Assembly (NCBI RefSeq): GCF_014207135.1
Contig: NZ_JACHCC010000007.1
Coordinates: forward strand, 310,001 to 374,000
From: Pedobacter cryoconitis
GTDB lineage: Bacteria > Bacteroidota > Bacteroidia > Sphingobacteriales > Sphingobacteriaceae
Length of the DNA: 64,000 nucleotides
Reading direction: 5' to 3'
This document shows, piece after piece, positions 1-8,627 of the stretch; position 1 is the first letter of the stretch, and each line of letters begins with the position of its first letter. The notes beneath the pieces are model-generated. The model made no database searches. It saw only the letters and a program-made list of their open reading frames with translations, and was not told the DNA's origin. The translations under genes and the position numbers were made by a program.

Positions 1-499
1 TACCACTGTAATTACCAGGGGGGTTAGCTGGCGAAGTACCTACAGTTAAGGTCCCGCCTATGGTTAAATTTGTACGGCTTGGTGATACTGCTGTTGCGAC
101 GAATGGAGAGCCCAGACTGGATGAACCAATATGCATACTCATTGAGCCACCGTTACTGCCACTCAAAGTAATATCAGGACCATTGCTGATGGTAATCAAT
201 GTACCAGGTTCTGCATCTACCTGGAAGATTGCGGCCGAATAGGAAAAACCCAGATTGACCTGGATCACACTTCCGGTAACTGATCTGGAGCCATTTGAGG
301 AAATGATGACAGTTCCTCCTGAACCACTCTGGGCAAATGCCCCAAAACTTAGCCCCTGTGCAGGATTAACATAGATGATGATAGGTCTGGGTGGTTTCTC
401 CTGAGCATATATATTCAGCGTGCATAAAAGCAGGGCCAGTACACTCCCTATTTTGGTAAGCAACTGTTGTTTTAAAGCCATTTTGTTGTTTCTAGACAT
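1..499 (-). CDS. DUF4402 family secreted protein (3' end beyond window)
   Basis: The frame opens at ATG 499-497 and runs 166 codons without a stop to the window edge, so the C-terminus is missing. The start overlaps the stop of the upstream gene by one base (TAATG), which suggests translational coupling; a second in-frame ATG at 481-479 is an alternative. Codons about 10-32 encode a hydrophobic signal peptide ending near IYAQ. The mature part has LSFGAF, then GTVIISSNGSRSVTG, then a FQVDAEPGTLITIS stretch. This is the same layout as the two complete DUF4402 proteins at 5911-7111 (NFG, GTVILTPAG, FTVNGQGAYTYAI). By family knowledge these are small all-beta secreted proteins of unknown function. 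Being last in this row, it is probably co-transcribed with the chaperone and surface-protein genes. Confidence 0.75.
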   Translation of the reverse strand, partial: MSRNNKMALKQQLLTKIGSVLALLLCTLNIYAQEKPPRPIIIYVNPAQGLSFGAFAQSGSGGTVIISSNGSRSVTGSVIQVNLGFSYSAAIFQVDAEPGTLITISNGPDITLSGSNGGSMSMHIGSSSLGSPFVATAVSPSRTNLTIGGTLTVGTSPANPPGNYSG

Positions 500-2244
500 T
501 AGTTAAGAAATAATTTTTTCGAATGAATACTGCTTGAAGAAATAAAACTTACTATGTAAATCCCGCTGGCAACATTTGCGTCAATTTCATAAGTGCCATT
601 GCCATTCAGCTTTTGACGGGATAATATCTGACCCAATAAATTGACCAGTACTAAATCTCCTTTTTGCTCATTTTCCAGATGGATATAAACTGTTAATTTG
701 CCATTAGCGCCATAGACATTGAAAATATCGTTACTGGAATTCGGATTGATAGCTGTTTTAAGTGGTTTAAACCTGATTGAAAAACGATTGTTGTAATCTC
801 CGGAAGAAAGCTGGATACTGGATGTCTTATTTTCTTCCAGTAGCTGATTGGTGCCTGTTTTAGCGTCGCTTAAATAAGCGTGTAATTCAAGTGGAAGATT
901 CTCCAGCGTTCGCAGGGTAAAGTCAATTAACCCTCCTTGATTAATATTCAGCACTAATGGAATTACTGTGTTTGTATCAATTGAAGGCAAGGCGTTGATG
1001 GCTAATTTTGTAGCATCTGTAGCAATACTATATAAATTAGGGGCCTGATCACTGGTATTCATCAGTTTAATAGCATCCAGTTTAGAATCAAACCCTGTAG
1101 TTGCAATCTCCTCAGTATAGACCACAAGCGGATCAGATGAACTTGGACTGCCGGCATAACCCGCACTTAACCTCAGTAAGATGCGTGGTTTTGCAAAAGA
1201 GGGGTCATTTAAAGAAGACGTCTTATGAAATACGGGTGACAGGTTATTTACCCTGACTGCATTAGTCATTGCCAGTGTAGCTGTAACAGGATAGCTGCCA
1301 CTACTTACATGTACAAAGAAACCCTGCATAGATGCAATCACATTATTGGCAATTCCATCGCTTGAGACATTGTTAATATAACTGCTGTATGTACCTGTAT
1401 ATTGACTGGTTGAACCCGAATCAAAATAGTATATCGCATTGTCAACATTGGTTTTTGTCCAGCCGCTGCTTGCGTTCCAGTCAATGGGAGAAGGATAGGG
1501 GTTACCTACCAGATTAAAACCCAGAGTATAGGGTTGATTATGATTATAGAGGGTGGCAGAAAGTGAGCCGTTATTAACTACACCGGTTATGGTGACCAGT
1601 TTTTGAGCGGTTAATGCGCCAAAATCAGCGGCATAACCTTGTAATGGGTTAAGTACATTTGTAGTGGTGGAATAATTGGTCCAGCCCGAACTGGGCTGGT
1701 TCTCTATATAAGTATAGAAATTTGGGAATGCTGCTGCAAGGTTTACAGTACTCGAAAAAGCGTTGACTGTGGCAGCTGTAAAGGGGGAACTAAAATATTT
1801 GTAACCAAAACCGGCGGCGAGATAACGTTGCATGGTTAAATTGCCTGTAACACTACCGGTGCCCGTGCCATCAATCAGTGAGGTTTGTGTTGCTGTTGAT
1901 AATAGCGTAAGATTACCATTCGCATTTAGTGAACCGTTACTTAATAATATGCCTCCGATTTGCTGACTGCTGCCAACTGTGGTAGTGCTTCCGGTATTAA
2001 TATTAACCTGGGTAAAGGTTGTATTGGTGGTGCCGTTAAGGGTTTGAGTTGTACCTGCAAAGATAACTGAACCTCCATTTTGAGTAAAGGAGCCGTTATT
2101 GGTGAAATTCTGGTAGGTTATTAAATTGCCATTGTTTGCAATGACATAGGCACCAGATGAGATCGTCATCCCTTGTCCGAATAGAGAGACCGGGATGAGC
2201 AGCGAAAATATACTCGTAATCGTTAAATAGATATTAGCTCTCAT
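499..2244 (-). CDS. Secreted protein with T9SS type A C-terminal sorting domain
   Basis: This 581-residue protein has an N-terminal signal peptide (about residues 1-23, ending LFGQ). The first 130 residues are Asn/Thr/Gly-rich strands. The middle has repeated YxNxxSS and NPLQGY patterns common in large Bacteroidota surface proteins. The last 80 residues form a Por secretion system sorting domain: an FNVYGANGKLTVYI strand, LVNLLGQIL, then SGIYIVSFISSSSIHSKKL. This predicts export by Sec, passage through the type IX system and anchoring at the cell surface. The enzymatic or adhesive role is unknown. It lies 26 bp after the beta-strand-repeat gene and overlaps the next DUF4402 gene by one base, so it belongs to the same transcription unit. 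Confidence 0.8.
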   Translation of the reverse strand: MRANIYLTITSIFSLLIPVSLFGQGMTISSGAYVIANNGNLITYQNFTNNGSFTQNGGSVIFAGTTQTLNGTTNTTFTQVNINTGSTTTVGSSQQIGGILLSNGSLNANGNLTLLSTATQTSLIDGTGTGSVTGNLTMQRYLAAGFGYKYFSSPFTAATVNAFSSTVNLAAAFPNFYTYIENQPSSGWTNYSTTTNVLNPLQGYAADFGALTAQKLVTITGVVNNGSLSATLYNHNQPYTLGFNLVGNPYPSPIDWNASSGWTKTNVDNAIYYFDSGSTSQYTGTYSSYINNVSSDGIANNVIASMQGFFVHVSSGSYPVTATLAMTNAVRVNNLSPVFHKTSSLNDPSFAKPRILLRLSAGYAGSPSSSDPLVVYTEEIATTGFDSKLDAIKLMNTSDQAPNLYSIATDATKLAINALPSIDTNTVIPLVLNINQGGLIDFTLRTLENLPLELHAYLSDAKTGTNQLLEENKTSSIQLSSGDYNNRFSIRFKPLKTAINPNSSNDIFNVYGANGKLTVYIHLENEQKGDLVLVNLLGQILSRQKLNGNGTYEIDANVASGIYIVSFISSSSIHSKKLFLN

Positions 2245-2270
2245 TATACTGATCTCTTTGCGCTGAATCT

Positions 2271-3698
2271 TTATCTTTTTACTGTTAACGTACCCGATAA
2301 TGCATTGAATGTTACTGTTGTTCCACCACTGGCAACGCCACTTGTAACCGTTGCTCCATTGATTTTCAAGGTCGGGCCAATCAAGGTTAGTAATCCTGGA
2401 AAGGTCATTGCAGTCCAGGTAAAACCGGTACTTGCACCAGTGAGTACGATATTTACTGTTTTTCCGGCCAGGCTTAAAAAAGATGGTATTGTCATTAATC
2501 CTGAATTTGTGGAAGAGGGTGCAGCGGTAGCATTAACAGCTATATTCCAGGTGTTACTTGATGGAACAGCGGCGGAGAATGCAAGTGTACCTGCATTGAC
2601 TGTGGTGGCTCCTGTATACGTATTAGCATTACTCGTAAGTGTAAGCGTACCACTCCCTACTTTTATGAATGCAATAGTAGGACTGCCGGTTGTTTGCGGA
2701 TTATCCTGAATGGAACCTGCATAGGTAGTACTGGTATTTAATGCTCCGACCTGAAAAGTTTTCAGCCCTGACCCACTAAAACCACCTATGGAGGTACCGG
2801 AAGTAGACCCTGATAATCCCCCTAACTGGACGGTTGGGGTTGCTGCCGCACTAGTTTCGATAAATCCGAATGAACCGCTAAGGTCCCAGGTTGCCGCTGC
2901 ACTGCCTGTATTTGCTGCATTGCCTGTACCCGCATTATCCGACCACATCACCCCACGGGAGACTGATGGTTCTGAGAAATTCCCTGTAAATCCACTGTTA
3001 TTTCCATATAGCCGTAAGGATTGAGTTCCGGCACCACTTAAACTTAGTGTCCCGGCTCCGGATATTGCACCGGAAATATTTACATTAAGCGAAGCAGTAT
3101 TCGATGCTAATGTAGCACCGGAAGCAATGATAACCGGAGTAGTTAAAGTAGGCGTAACGCCTGCAGATCCATAGGCTAAAAGTAATGTGCCGGAACTGAC
3201 AGTGGTAGTTCCGGTGTATGTATTGGTACCTCCCAAAGTTACGGTACCTGTTCCGGTTAGTGTTAAGCCATTTGTTCCGGCCAGAACGCTGTTAATGGTT
3301 GCACTGGCATTGGCAATGATGTTACCGGTGTTATTGGTTATTGTTCCCCCGGTTAGGGTGAAGTTTCCACTGGCGGCGGGGTTAAATAATAAGGATTGTG
3401 CCGATTGGGTACCCGATACGGTAATTGTTCCGGCTGCGGCAGTGCCGAGATTACCACCAAAAATGGCTGAAGCACCAGACCGCCAGATTAAATTGGTGAT
3501 ACCGTTATTGAAGCTCCAGTTTTTAGTGCTGTTATCCCATGTACCGGTACCGTTGTCTATCCGGTTATTGCTAATGGTATTGTCCCAGGTAAAAGCTGTT
3601 GCTGACCCGTTCAGTGCCCAGAATTGTTGCTGCTCGCTTTGAGCTAAAACAGATGTACAGTAGAATAGGATAATCATTATGTAAACAATCTTAAGCAT
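2271..3698 (-). CDS. Secreted autotransporter-associated beta-strand repeat protein
   Basis: This 475-residue protein has a signal peptide (about 1-19, ending VLAQ). The rest is almost all Gly/Ser/Thr/Asn-rich beta structure. At least two clear PATR-type (passenger-associated transport) repeats are visible: GTGTVTLGGTNTYTGTTTVSSG around residue 150 and GSGTLTLTSNANTYTGATTVNAG around residue 350. Such repeats build right-handed beta-helices in exported adhesin-like proteins. I see no translocator barrel and no clear T9SS sorting domain at the C-terminus, so its route to the surface is open. It sits between the tail-fibre-like gene and the T9SS protein gene on the same strand with short gaps. 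Confidence 0.75.
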   Translation of the reverse strand: MLKIVYIMIILFYCTSVLAQSEQQQFWALNGSATAFTWDNTISNNRIDNGTGTWDNSTKNWSFNNGITNLIWRSGASAIFGGNLGTAAAGTITVSGTQSAQSLLFNPAASGNFTLTGGTITNNTGNIIANASATINSVLAGTNGLTLTGTGTVTLGGTNTYTGTTTVSSGTLLLAYGSAGVTPTLTTPVIIASGATLASNTASLNVNISGAISGAGTLSLSGAGTQSLRLYGNNSGFTGNFSEPSVSRGVMWSDNAGTGNAANTGSAAATWDLSGSFGFIETSAAATPTVQLGGLSGSTSGTSIGGFSGSGLKTFQVGALNTSTTYAGSIQDNPQTTGSPTIAFIKVGSGTLTLTSNANTYTGATTVNAGTLAFSAAVPSSNTWNIAVNATAAPSSTNSGLMTIPSFLSLAGKTVNIVLTGASTGFTWTAMTFPGLLTLIGPTLKINGATVTSGVASGGTTVTFNALSGTLTVKR

Positions 3699-3715
3699 AC
3701 CTTTATCTTTGAGGG

Positions 3716-4948
3716 TCAGTTATAGTTGTACCCTATTGTCCAGAAATAGTTGGTCCCATCATAAAAGTAAGAAAGGACATCAATCGCATTCGCTGTTGTG
3801 GTCAGTGTAACAAGGCCACCGCCTCCATTAATAACCTTAGACCCTGTGGGTAAAGTCAGTGTCCTTGATCCTGTGGCATCCTGTTTGACTTTGATCAAAC
3901 CATACATACCAGCTATTGCATTTGTGATTGTTAATGTACTGTTACCTGTTAGTGTAACAGTTGCTGTGGCTCCTTTAGTCTGGTCCCAGGTAATAGTTCC
4001 TGAAGATAGTGTTTGTAAAGCGGAGGCGTAATTAGGAGCTACAACAGTACTGTCAAAGCTACCTCTGCCTTTTACATCAAATTTAAATAATGGTGTTTTG
4101 CCAATACCGACGTTTCCGGTTGAATTAATGCGCATACGCTCATTAGTACTGGCCGTACCTCCGGTAAAAAGCAGTAAGTTTTTTGCAGCTGTGGCATTTC
4201 CAATCGCAAAGTCATTACCAGTGCTATATAAGTAGGCATTGCTGGCGCCGGCTATGATACCAGCTGCGGTGTTAGCACTTGAATTGATACCCAGATCAAT
4301 ATAGTTTACCGTTTCGGTAGCCGCATCATTACTTGCAACCACATCCGAACTGGCATTTGCTGTGGGAGACATGTTTTGAATATTTAATTGCAGGTAGTTA
4401 TCGATATATCCTTTACCTGCAATTATATTGAATGAAGTTGTAGGATTCCCTGATGTAGATCCCCCGTCAACAAGAAGTCTTTCCCGTGACGGACTTGCTG
4501 TAAATATGGGCGCTGAGCCAATTCCAACGCTACCCAAACTATCCACTAACATACGCTGGATATTATTGGTACGCATCTTTAAATTTACATTGTCTGTTGT
4601 GCCCAGAAAATTAGTGATAGCACTTGTACCGCTATTGCCCACTGTTGACCAGGTTGTTCCACTGCCAGATACAAACAATACCCAGGACGAAGAGGTGCCG
4701 TTATAAAAGTAAAATCCCTTTGTTCCATCAGTCTGATACACCAGCAGGCCGTCAGCTGGAGTTGAAATAGCCGTGCGTTGTGCCTGCGTCATTCTGGGGG
4801 CTAAAAATCCTTTCAGGACAGATTTTACATCTAATACGGAAGAGGCGTTTCCTGTAGTATAGGTGGCATCATCAGTTACCACTACAGTTTGTGAAAAAAC
4901 CCGACTGAAAAAGAAAATTAATACAATCAAAAAAGTCAGTTTTCTCAT
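3716..4948 (-). CDS. Secreted tail-fibre-like surface protein
   Basis: This 410-residue protein has a signal peptide (about 1-19, ending VFSQ). Residues 30-95 carry the N-terminal module common in Bacteroidota surface proteins: SSVLDVKSVLKGFLAPRMT, then TPADGLLVYQTDGTKGFYFY. Later there are VGIG and GNVGIGKTPLFKFDVKGRG segments like those of phage tail-fibre or collar proteins. The last 100 residues are a beta-rich domain ending in YFWTIGYN. There are no phage genes nearby, so this is taken as a host surface protein. It lies 16 bp after the PapD-like chaperone gene and may be a substrate or tip protein of the same surface structure; that is inference. Confidence 0.7.
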   Translation of the reverse strand: MRKLTFLIVLIFFFSRVFSQTVVVTDDATYTTGNASSVLDVKSVLKGFLAPRMTQAQRTAISTPADGLLVYQTDGTKGFYFYNGTSSSWVLFVSGSGTTWSTVGNSGTSAITNFLGTTDNVNLKMRTNNIQRMLVDSLGSVGIGSAPIFTASPSRERLLVDGGSTSGNPTTSFNIIAGKGYIDNYLQLNIQNMSPTANASSDVVASNDAATETVNYIDLGINSSANTAAGIIAGASNAYLYSTGNDFAIGNATAAKNLLLFTGGTASTNERMRINSTGNVGIGKTPLFKFDVKGRGSFDSTVVAPNYASALQTLSSGTITWDQTKGATATVTLTGNSTLTITNAIAGMYGLIKVKQDATGSRTLTLPTGSKVINGGGGLVTLTTTANAIDVLSYFYDGTNYFWTIGYNYN

Positions 4949-4964
4949 AAGTATCCTATTTATA

Positions 4965-5819
4965 TTATTTAAGGATTAACTCCCCCTCAGCAAACTTCAC
5001 TTGTTTAGGAGCATCTGCTTGTGCCGCGTATATGATATGTAATTTACCCGTGTGGTAATTAACTTCAGGGGCAGCATCCAGGTTAAGCTGAAATTTACGC
5101 AAGGTATTGGGTGTATAAACAGAAACGCCATTTACAAGACCAACGGGAGTGACAGTGCCATTTGGAGATATATAAGTTACTTTAATATCTCCATAAACAG
5201 ACATGTTCCCAGTCCGGTTGAGGGTCATTTTTAATACTGATTTATTATTTTCTTCTGTTTGAATAGATAGATCAGACAGACTTGTTTCGGTAGTCGACTC
5301 ACCATTTCTGATAATGATTGGGATAGAAATACCAAATACAGCGGTTAATTTCACCGTTATAGTGGTAGTGTTCTTTACTGTGTCTTTTTCACCGAGTGGT
5401 TTTTCATTAGGCACTGCCCTGAAGTATAAATGAGACCTGTATTCACCTGGTTTTAGCTGGCTGGTATTGGTTACCTGTACTTTTACAACCTGAGCCTCAT
5501 TAGGAGCAAGGACTACATTACGTGGAAAAAAACGAAAGTTTTTATCCGCGAAATTTTGCCCTGTATCAGGCTCGGTAATGGCTTCAAAATTACCATCCTC
5601 CTTCATTCTGTATTGTACTACAGATATTACGTACCTGGCCGTATCCTTACCAGTATTGGCCAGATTAAGTTCCTGAGTTCTTTTTGTATTTTCAAAAACT
5701 ACACGCCTTGGCATGATTAATAAATTTCCCTGTGCCTTTGCGTTGGTAGAAGAGATAAAGATATATGTCAATAGCAACGAAAAAACAAAATGCTTAAATA
5801 ATAATTGTTTTTTGATCAT
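4965..5819 (-). CDS. PapD-like periplasmic pilus-assembly chaperone
   Basis: This 284-residue protein has a signal peptide (about 1-29, ending AKAQ) and an immunoglobulin-like PapD N-terminal domain. Visible family signatures are LLIMPRRVVFENTKRTQELN (strand A1/B1 with the arginine that anchors subunit C-termini), LANTGKDTARYVISV, and FFPRNVVLAPNEAQVVKV (the F1-G1 region). A second beta domain follows from about residue 165. In classical systems such chaperones cap pilin subunits by donor-strand complementation and deliver them to an outer-membrane usher. It is flanked upstream by two DUF4402 genes and downstream by surface-protein genes on the same strand, so those products are the likely clients. 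No usher is present in the window. Confidence 0.8.
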   Translation of the reverse strand: MIKKQLLFKHFVFSLLLTYIFISSTNAKAQGNLLIMPRRVVFENTKRTQELNLANTGKDTARYVISVVQYRMKEDGNFEAITEPDTGQNFADKNFRFFPRNVVLAPNEAQVVKVQVTNTSQLKPGEYRSHLYFRAVPNEKPLGEKDTVKNTTTITVKLTAVFGISIPIIIRNGESTTETSLSDLSIQTEENNKSVLKMTLNRTGNMSVYGDIKVTYISPNGTVTPVGLVNGVSVYTPNTLRKFQLNLDAAPEVNYHTGKLHIIYAAQADAPKQVKFAEGELILK

Positions 5820-5910
5820 ACTGTAGTTTGCTTAAATATTTAACAATTGGCAATCAAATATTAAATTAGAAGTGAAAAAGACGCAAAATTATGCGACAAT
5901 TGAGTGTCGT

Positions 5911-6423
5911 TTAATTGTAGTTGACTGTTACACTGAAAGGACTGGCGGAGGTATAAGTACCTGCTGCCTGGCTACCCCCTACATTTAAAGTTGCACCTAC
6001 ATTCAGCGTTTGTGTGCCAGCTGTCAAAGTGCCGGTTGCAGATGGTGTACTGGTAAAAGTACTGACAGTCATGTTATTAGCGCCACTTGCAATAGTAAGT
6101 GCCGTTGATGGTAATGTAATCGCGTAAGTGTATGCACCCTGTCCATTTACAGTAAATGACGCAGCAGTTACTGTTCCTGCCGTTGCCGGAAGTGTAACAC
6201 CACCTGTTGAACTTCTGGTACCTGCGGGAGTTAAAATAACTGTACCAGCTGTTGCATTTACAGCAACGTTACCGAAATTCATATCAACCGTTTTTGTTAT
6301 ACTGATGGGTGTTACAATAGTTGCCGATGCATTAGCCGTCGCTGTGGCTTGTGCAAAAGAGGAGGATACGGCTAATGATACCAGGGTGAAAGTAATACCA
6401 ACTGTGGCTAAGAAAATTCTCAT
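5911..6423 (-). CDS. DUF4402 family secreted protein, pilin-like
   Basis: This 170-residue protein has a signal peptide (about 1-24, ending SFAQ). The rest is one DUF4402 domain: VTPISITKTVDMNFG at about 38-52, a GTVILTPAGTRSSTG strand, FTVNGQGAYTYAITLP, and the C-terminal stretch LNVGATLNVGGSQAAGTYTS ending PFSVTVNYN. The final strand alternates F, V, V and Y with tyrosine as the penultimate residue, which resembles the subunit C-terminus bound by PapD-type chaperones. It is not recognised as a named pilin. It precedes the chaperone gene by 91 bp and is a clear paralogue of the gene at 6566-7111. Confidence 0.8.
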   Translation of the reverse strand: MRIFLATVGITFTLVSLAVSSSFAQATATANASATIVTPISITKTVDMNFGNVAVNATAGTVILTPAGTRSSTGGVTLPATAGTVTAASFTVNGQGAYTYAITLPSTALTIASGANNMTVSTFTSTPSATGTLTAGTQTLNVGATLNVGGSQAAGTYTSASPFSVTVNYN

Positions 6424-6565
6424 GATTGTTTAGGTTAAGAGTGTTGTAAGCGTTTGGTGTGCTAAGGTATAAATGTACTGATTTATAATTGTTTATATGT
6501 TTTTTTATGTAGGTTGGATCTTACTGTTTTTTTTTTGTTTTAGCTATTTCGTGAATAAAAGATAG

Positions 6566-7111
6566 TTAATTATAATTTACAACTACATTGAACGGGGAAG
6601 CAGAGGTATAGTTGCCGGCAGCCTGGTTGCCGGCAACATTTAAAGTAGCACCAACATTAAGCGTAAGTACATCAGATAAATTACCGGTATTAGTGGGTAA
6701 ACTTTTGAAATCACTGACAGTGATATTATTCACTCCGTTAGCAACAGCATGAGCAGATGGGGGTAAGGTAACCGAATAGGTGTAGCTGCCCTGTCCGCCG
6801 ATAGTGAACATGGCCGTTTCGGCTGTTCCGGGAATAAGTAATACCCCACCTTTTGCAATTCTCTGTTCAGCAGGAGTTAAAATTACAGTGCCAGCTATTG
6901 CTGTTCCTTTCATTTCGCCAAAATCCATGTCAACTATTCTTGAAATGCTTAATTGTGTTACGATGTTCGCAGTGGTATTAGCTGTCGCTGATACTTGTCC
7001 GAATGGAGAATTATCCATAGGTATAACAGGTACCACCTGGGCAAAAGAAGCAGATGTCATCGCTAATGAGATTAGATACGTAATGCCCGTTTTGGTAAAT
7101 ACCGATTTCAT
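6566..7111 (-). CDS. DUF4402 family secreted protein, first gene of the cluster
   Basis: This 181-residue paralogue of the neighbouring DUF4402 protein has a signal peptide (about 1-24, ending SFAQ) and a short linker, then VTQLSISRIVDMDFG, GTVILTPAEQRIAKGG, FTIGGQGSYTYSVTLP and a C-terminal strand PFNVVVNYN with penultimate tyrosine. As the most upstream gene of the minus-strand row it probably marks the operon start. A perfect 14-bp inverted repeat sits about 33 bp upstream of its start codon. Function is unknown; a structural subunit of a surface fibre is inferred from the C-terminal strand and the nearby chaperone. Confidence 0.8.
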   Translation of the reverse strand: MKSVFTKTGITYLISLAMTSASFAQVVPVIPMDNSPFGQVSATANTTANIVTQLSISRIVDMDFGEMKGTAIAGTVILTPAEQRIAKGGVLLIPGTAETAMFTIGGQGSYTYSVTLPPSAHAVANGVNNITVSDFKSLPTNTGNLSDVLTLNVGATLNVAGNQAAGNYTSASPFNVVVNYN

Positions 7112-7143
7112 CTTTGGTTAAATTTCAAAATAGTTCTGAAAGA

Positions 7144-7189
7144 CAATATTTTTGATTGTTTTTTTTGTTAAATGTAATCAAAAATATTG
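7144..7189. repeat. Perfect 14-bp inverted repeat upstream of the DUF4402 cluster
   Basis: CAATATTTTTGATT at 7144-7157 is exactly complemented by AATCAAAAATATTG at 7176-7189, around an 18-base T-rich loop. It lies in the 213-bp gap between divergent genes, 33 bp upstream of the first DUF4402 gene. It could be an operator for the surface-protein cluster or a structured leader. Confidence 0.55.
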
Positions 7190-7260
7190 ATATGTGTAGT
7201 AAATAGCCTTGTGGAAATCTAAGGCTGTTTTGTTTTTAGCTATTTCTACTCCGATGTGAA

Positions 7261-7293
7261 TTTGGTTAATCCACTCAATTCTGAGTATTTTTG
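7261..7293 (+). promoter_or_regulatory. Predicted Bacteroidota-type promoter for the YcaQ-like gene
   Basis: TTTG at 7261-7264 and TATTTTTG at 7286-7293 fit the Bacteroidota -33 TTTG / -7 TAnnTTTG pattern with a 21-bp spacer. The start codon of the downstream gene is at 7325, leaving a leader of roughly 25 bases. Confidence 0.5.
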
Positions 7294-7324
7294 AATTAAG
7301 TAATTCCAAATTATTATTTAGCTA

Positions 7325-8524
7325 ATGGAATATATTATCCTTACGAAATCGCTTGCACGAAAGATCATCCTTGATGCTGCCGGGCTTGCCCGGAAAGCAC
7401 AGTTTGGAACGGGAATCGAAGCCGTTTATCAAGTGATTGACCATCTGGGTTTCGTACAACTGGACACGAATTACGTCGTGGAGCGGGCCCATCACCATGT
7501 CATGGCTGCTCGTGTACCGGGCTATCAAACAGAATGGCTGGCCGGTCTTTGCGAAGATGGCCGTGTTTATGAATATTTCACTTCGGATGCGGGTTATCTT
7601 CCGATGTGTGATTTCCGCTTTTCATTGCCTGTAAAAGGAGCATTTGAAACGCAGGGCAATCCACTGAGTAAACCAGAAATCAATTTAATGAAACAGATTC
7701 TGGACAGGGTGGAGAGGGAAGGAGCATTGATGGTCGGAGATTTTGAAAACGACCGTCAGGAAGCCAGTTCTGGTTGGTGGGATTGGCGGCCCGCCAAGGT
7801 TGCGCTCGAAAGGCTCTACCTCAATGGAAGCCTGATGATCAGTCGTACCAAAGCTTTCCATAAAGTTTACGACCTACCGCTTAATCTGGTGCCGCTGGAA
7901 ACAGACTTAACCATGCCTACGGCTGAAGAATATGCCCGTTTTGTCATCCTTCGTACCTTAGGTGCGCTCGGCATTGCCTCTGTCAAAGAAATGATCTGGC
8001 GCGCGCGTCGTGTGAAAGACAACCTGATTAAAAAGGAGCTGGAAAGAATGAATCAGACCGGCGAAGTAAAAACAGTAATTGTCGAGGATCTGAAAGGTCC
8101 GCTCTATATGCTCTCCAATCAGGATATTAATAGTAAACTCTCCAATGAAGTCTTCATTCTTTCACCCTTTGATATCCTCAACGTCTTTCGTCACCGCTTA
8201 AAGGATTTTTTCAATTTTGATTATCAGATCGAATGCTTTGTGCCTGCTCCCAAGCGCCGGTACGGTTACTTTTCATTACCTGTACTTGCAGGGGATACCT
8301 TTATCGCAAGGATGGATGCCAAAGCCGACCGCAAGCAAAAAGTACTGATCGTCCATAACCTTCATTTTGAACCGGTTGATCTTGAGCAAATCATTATCGA
8401 AAAGTTTATTCATGCCTTAAAGGAGTTTGTCCAGTTCAATCAATGCCGGGACATTACGTTCAAGAAATCCAATAATGAAACTTACTTAGAAGTGATCAGC
8501 AAAAGTTTCTCCGTATCAGATTAA
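7325..8524 (+). CDS. YcaQ/AlkX-like winged-helix DNA glycosylase family protein
   Basis: This 399-residue cytosolic protein has the length of the HTH_42 (YcaQ/AlkZ) family. It opens with ILTKSLARKIILDAAGLAR and then has the family's catalytic-loop region FVQLDTN near residue 50, followed by AHHHVMAARVPGYQ. The Q-L-D triplet fits the QxD form of the YcaQ/AlkX branch; QxQ is the AlkZ form. Family members unhook DNA interstrand crosslinks or remove bulky alkylated bases. Its GC content is visibly higher than that of the flanking genes, which could indicate separate acquisition. It is a single-gene unit divergent from the surface-protein cluster. Confidence 0.8.
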   Translation: MEYIILTKSLARKIILDAAGLARKAQFGTGIEAVYQVIDHLGFVQLDTNYVVERAHHHVMAARVPGYQTEWLAGLCEDGRVYEYFTSDAGYLPMCDFRFSLPVKGAFETQGNPLSKPEINLMKQILDRVEREGALMVGDFENDRQEASSGWWDWRPAKVALERLYLNGSLMISRTKAFHKVYDLPLNLVPLETDLTMPTAEEYARFVILRTLGALGIASVKEMIWRARRVKDNLIKKELERMNQTGEVKTVIVEDLKGPLYMLSNQDINSKLSNEVFILSPFDILNVFRHRLKDFFNFDYQIECFVPAPKRRYGYFSLPVLAGDTFIARMDAKADRKQKVLIVHNLHFEPVDLEQIIIEKFIHALKEFVQFNQCRDITFKKSNNETYLEVISKSFSVSD

Positions 8525-8627
8525 ATGTGATATTTCTTTTTGCATCGATTTTAAACAAACGTTTGTGTAATTCTTTTTTATACTATTTTGAGTAAGGATC
8601 GCTAGTTTACAGGTAGATATATAACAA

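Noticed and set aside
2305..3642. Long plus-strand frames opposite the beta-strand-repeat gene
   Set aside because: The repetitive, low-complexity minus-strand gene gives open frames on the other strand. They lack start context, signal peptides and family features.
3716..4948. Phage tail-fibre gene as evidence for a prophage
   Set aside because: Only the fibre-like module is present; no other phage genes are nearby, and such modules are common in Bacteroidota surface proteins.
6128..7121. Plus-strand frames opposite the two DUF4402 genes
   Set aside because: They mirror the Thr/Ala/Gly-rich coding strand and show Val/Pro-rich composition, typical of shadow frames.
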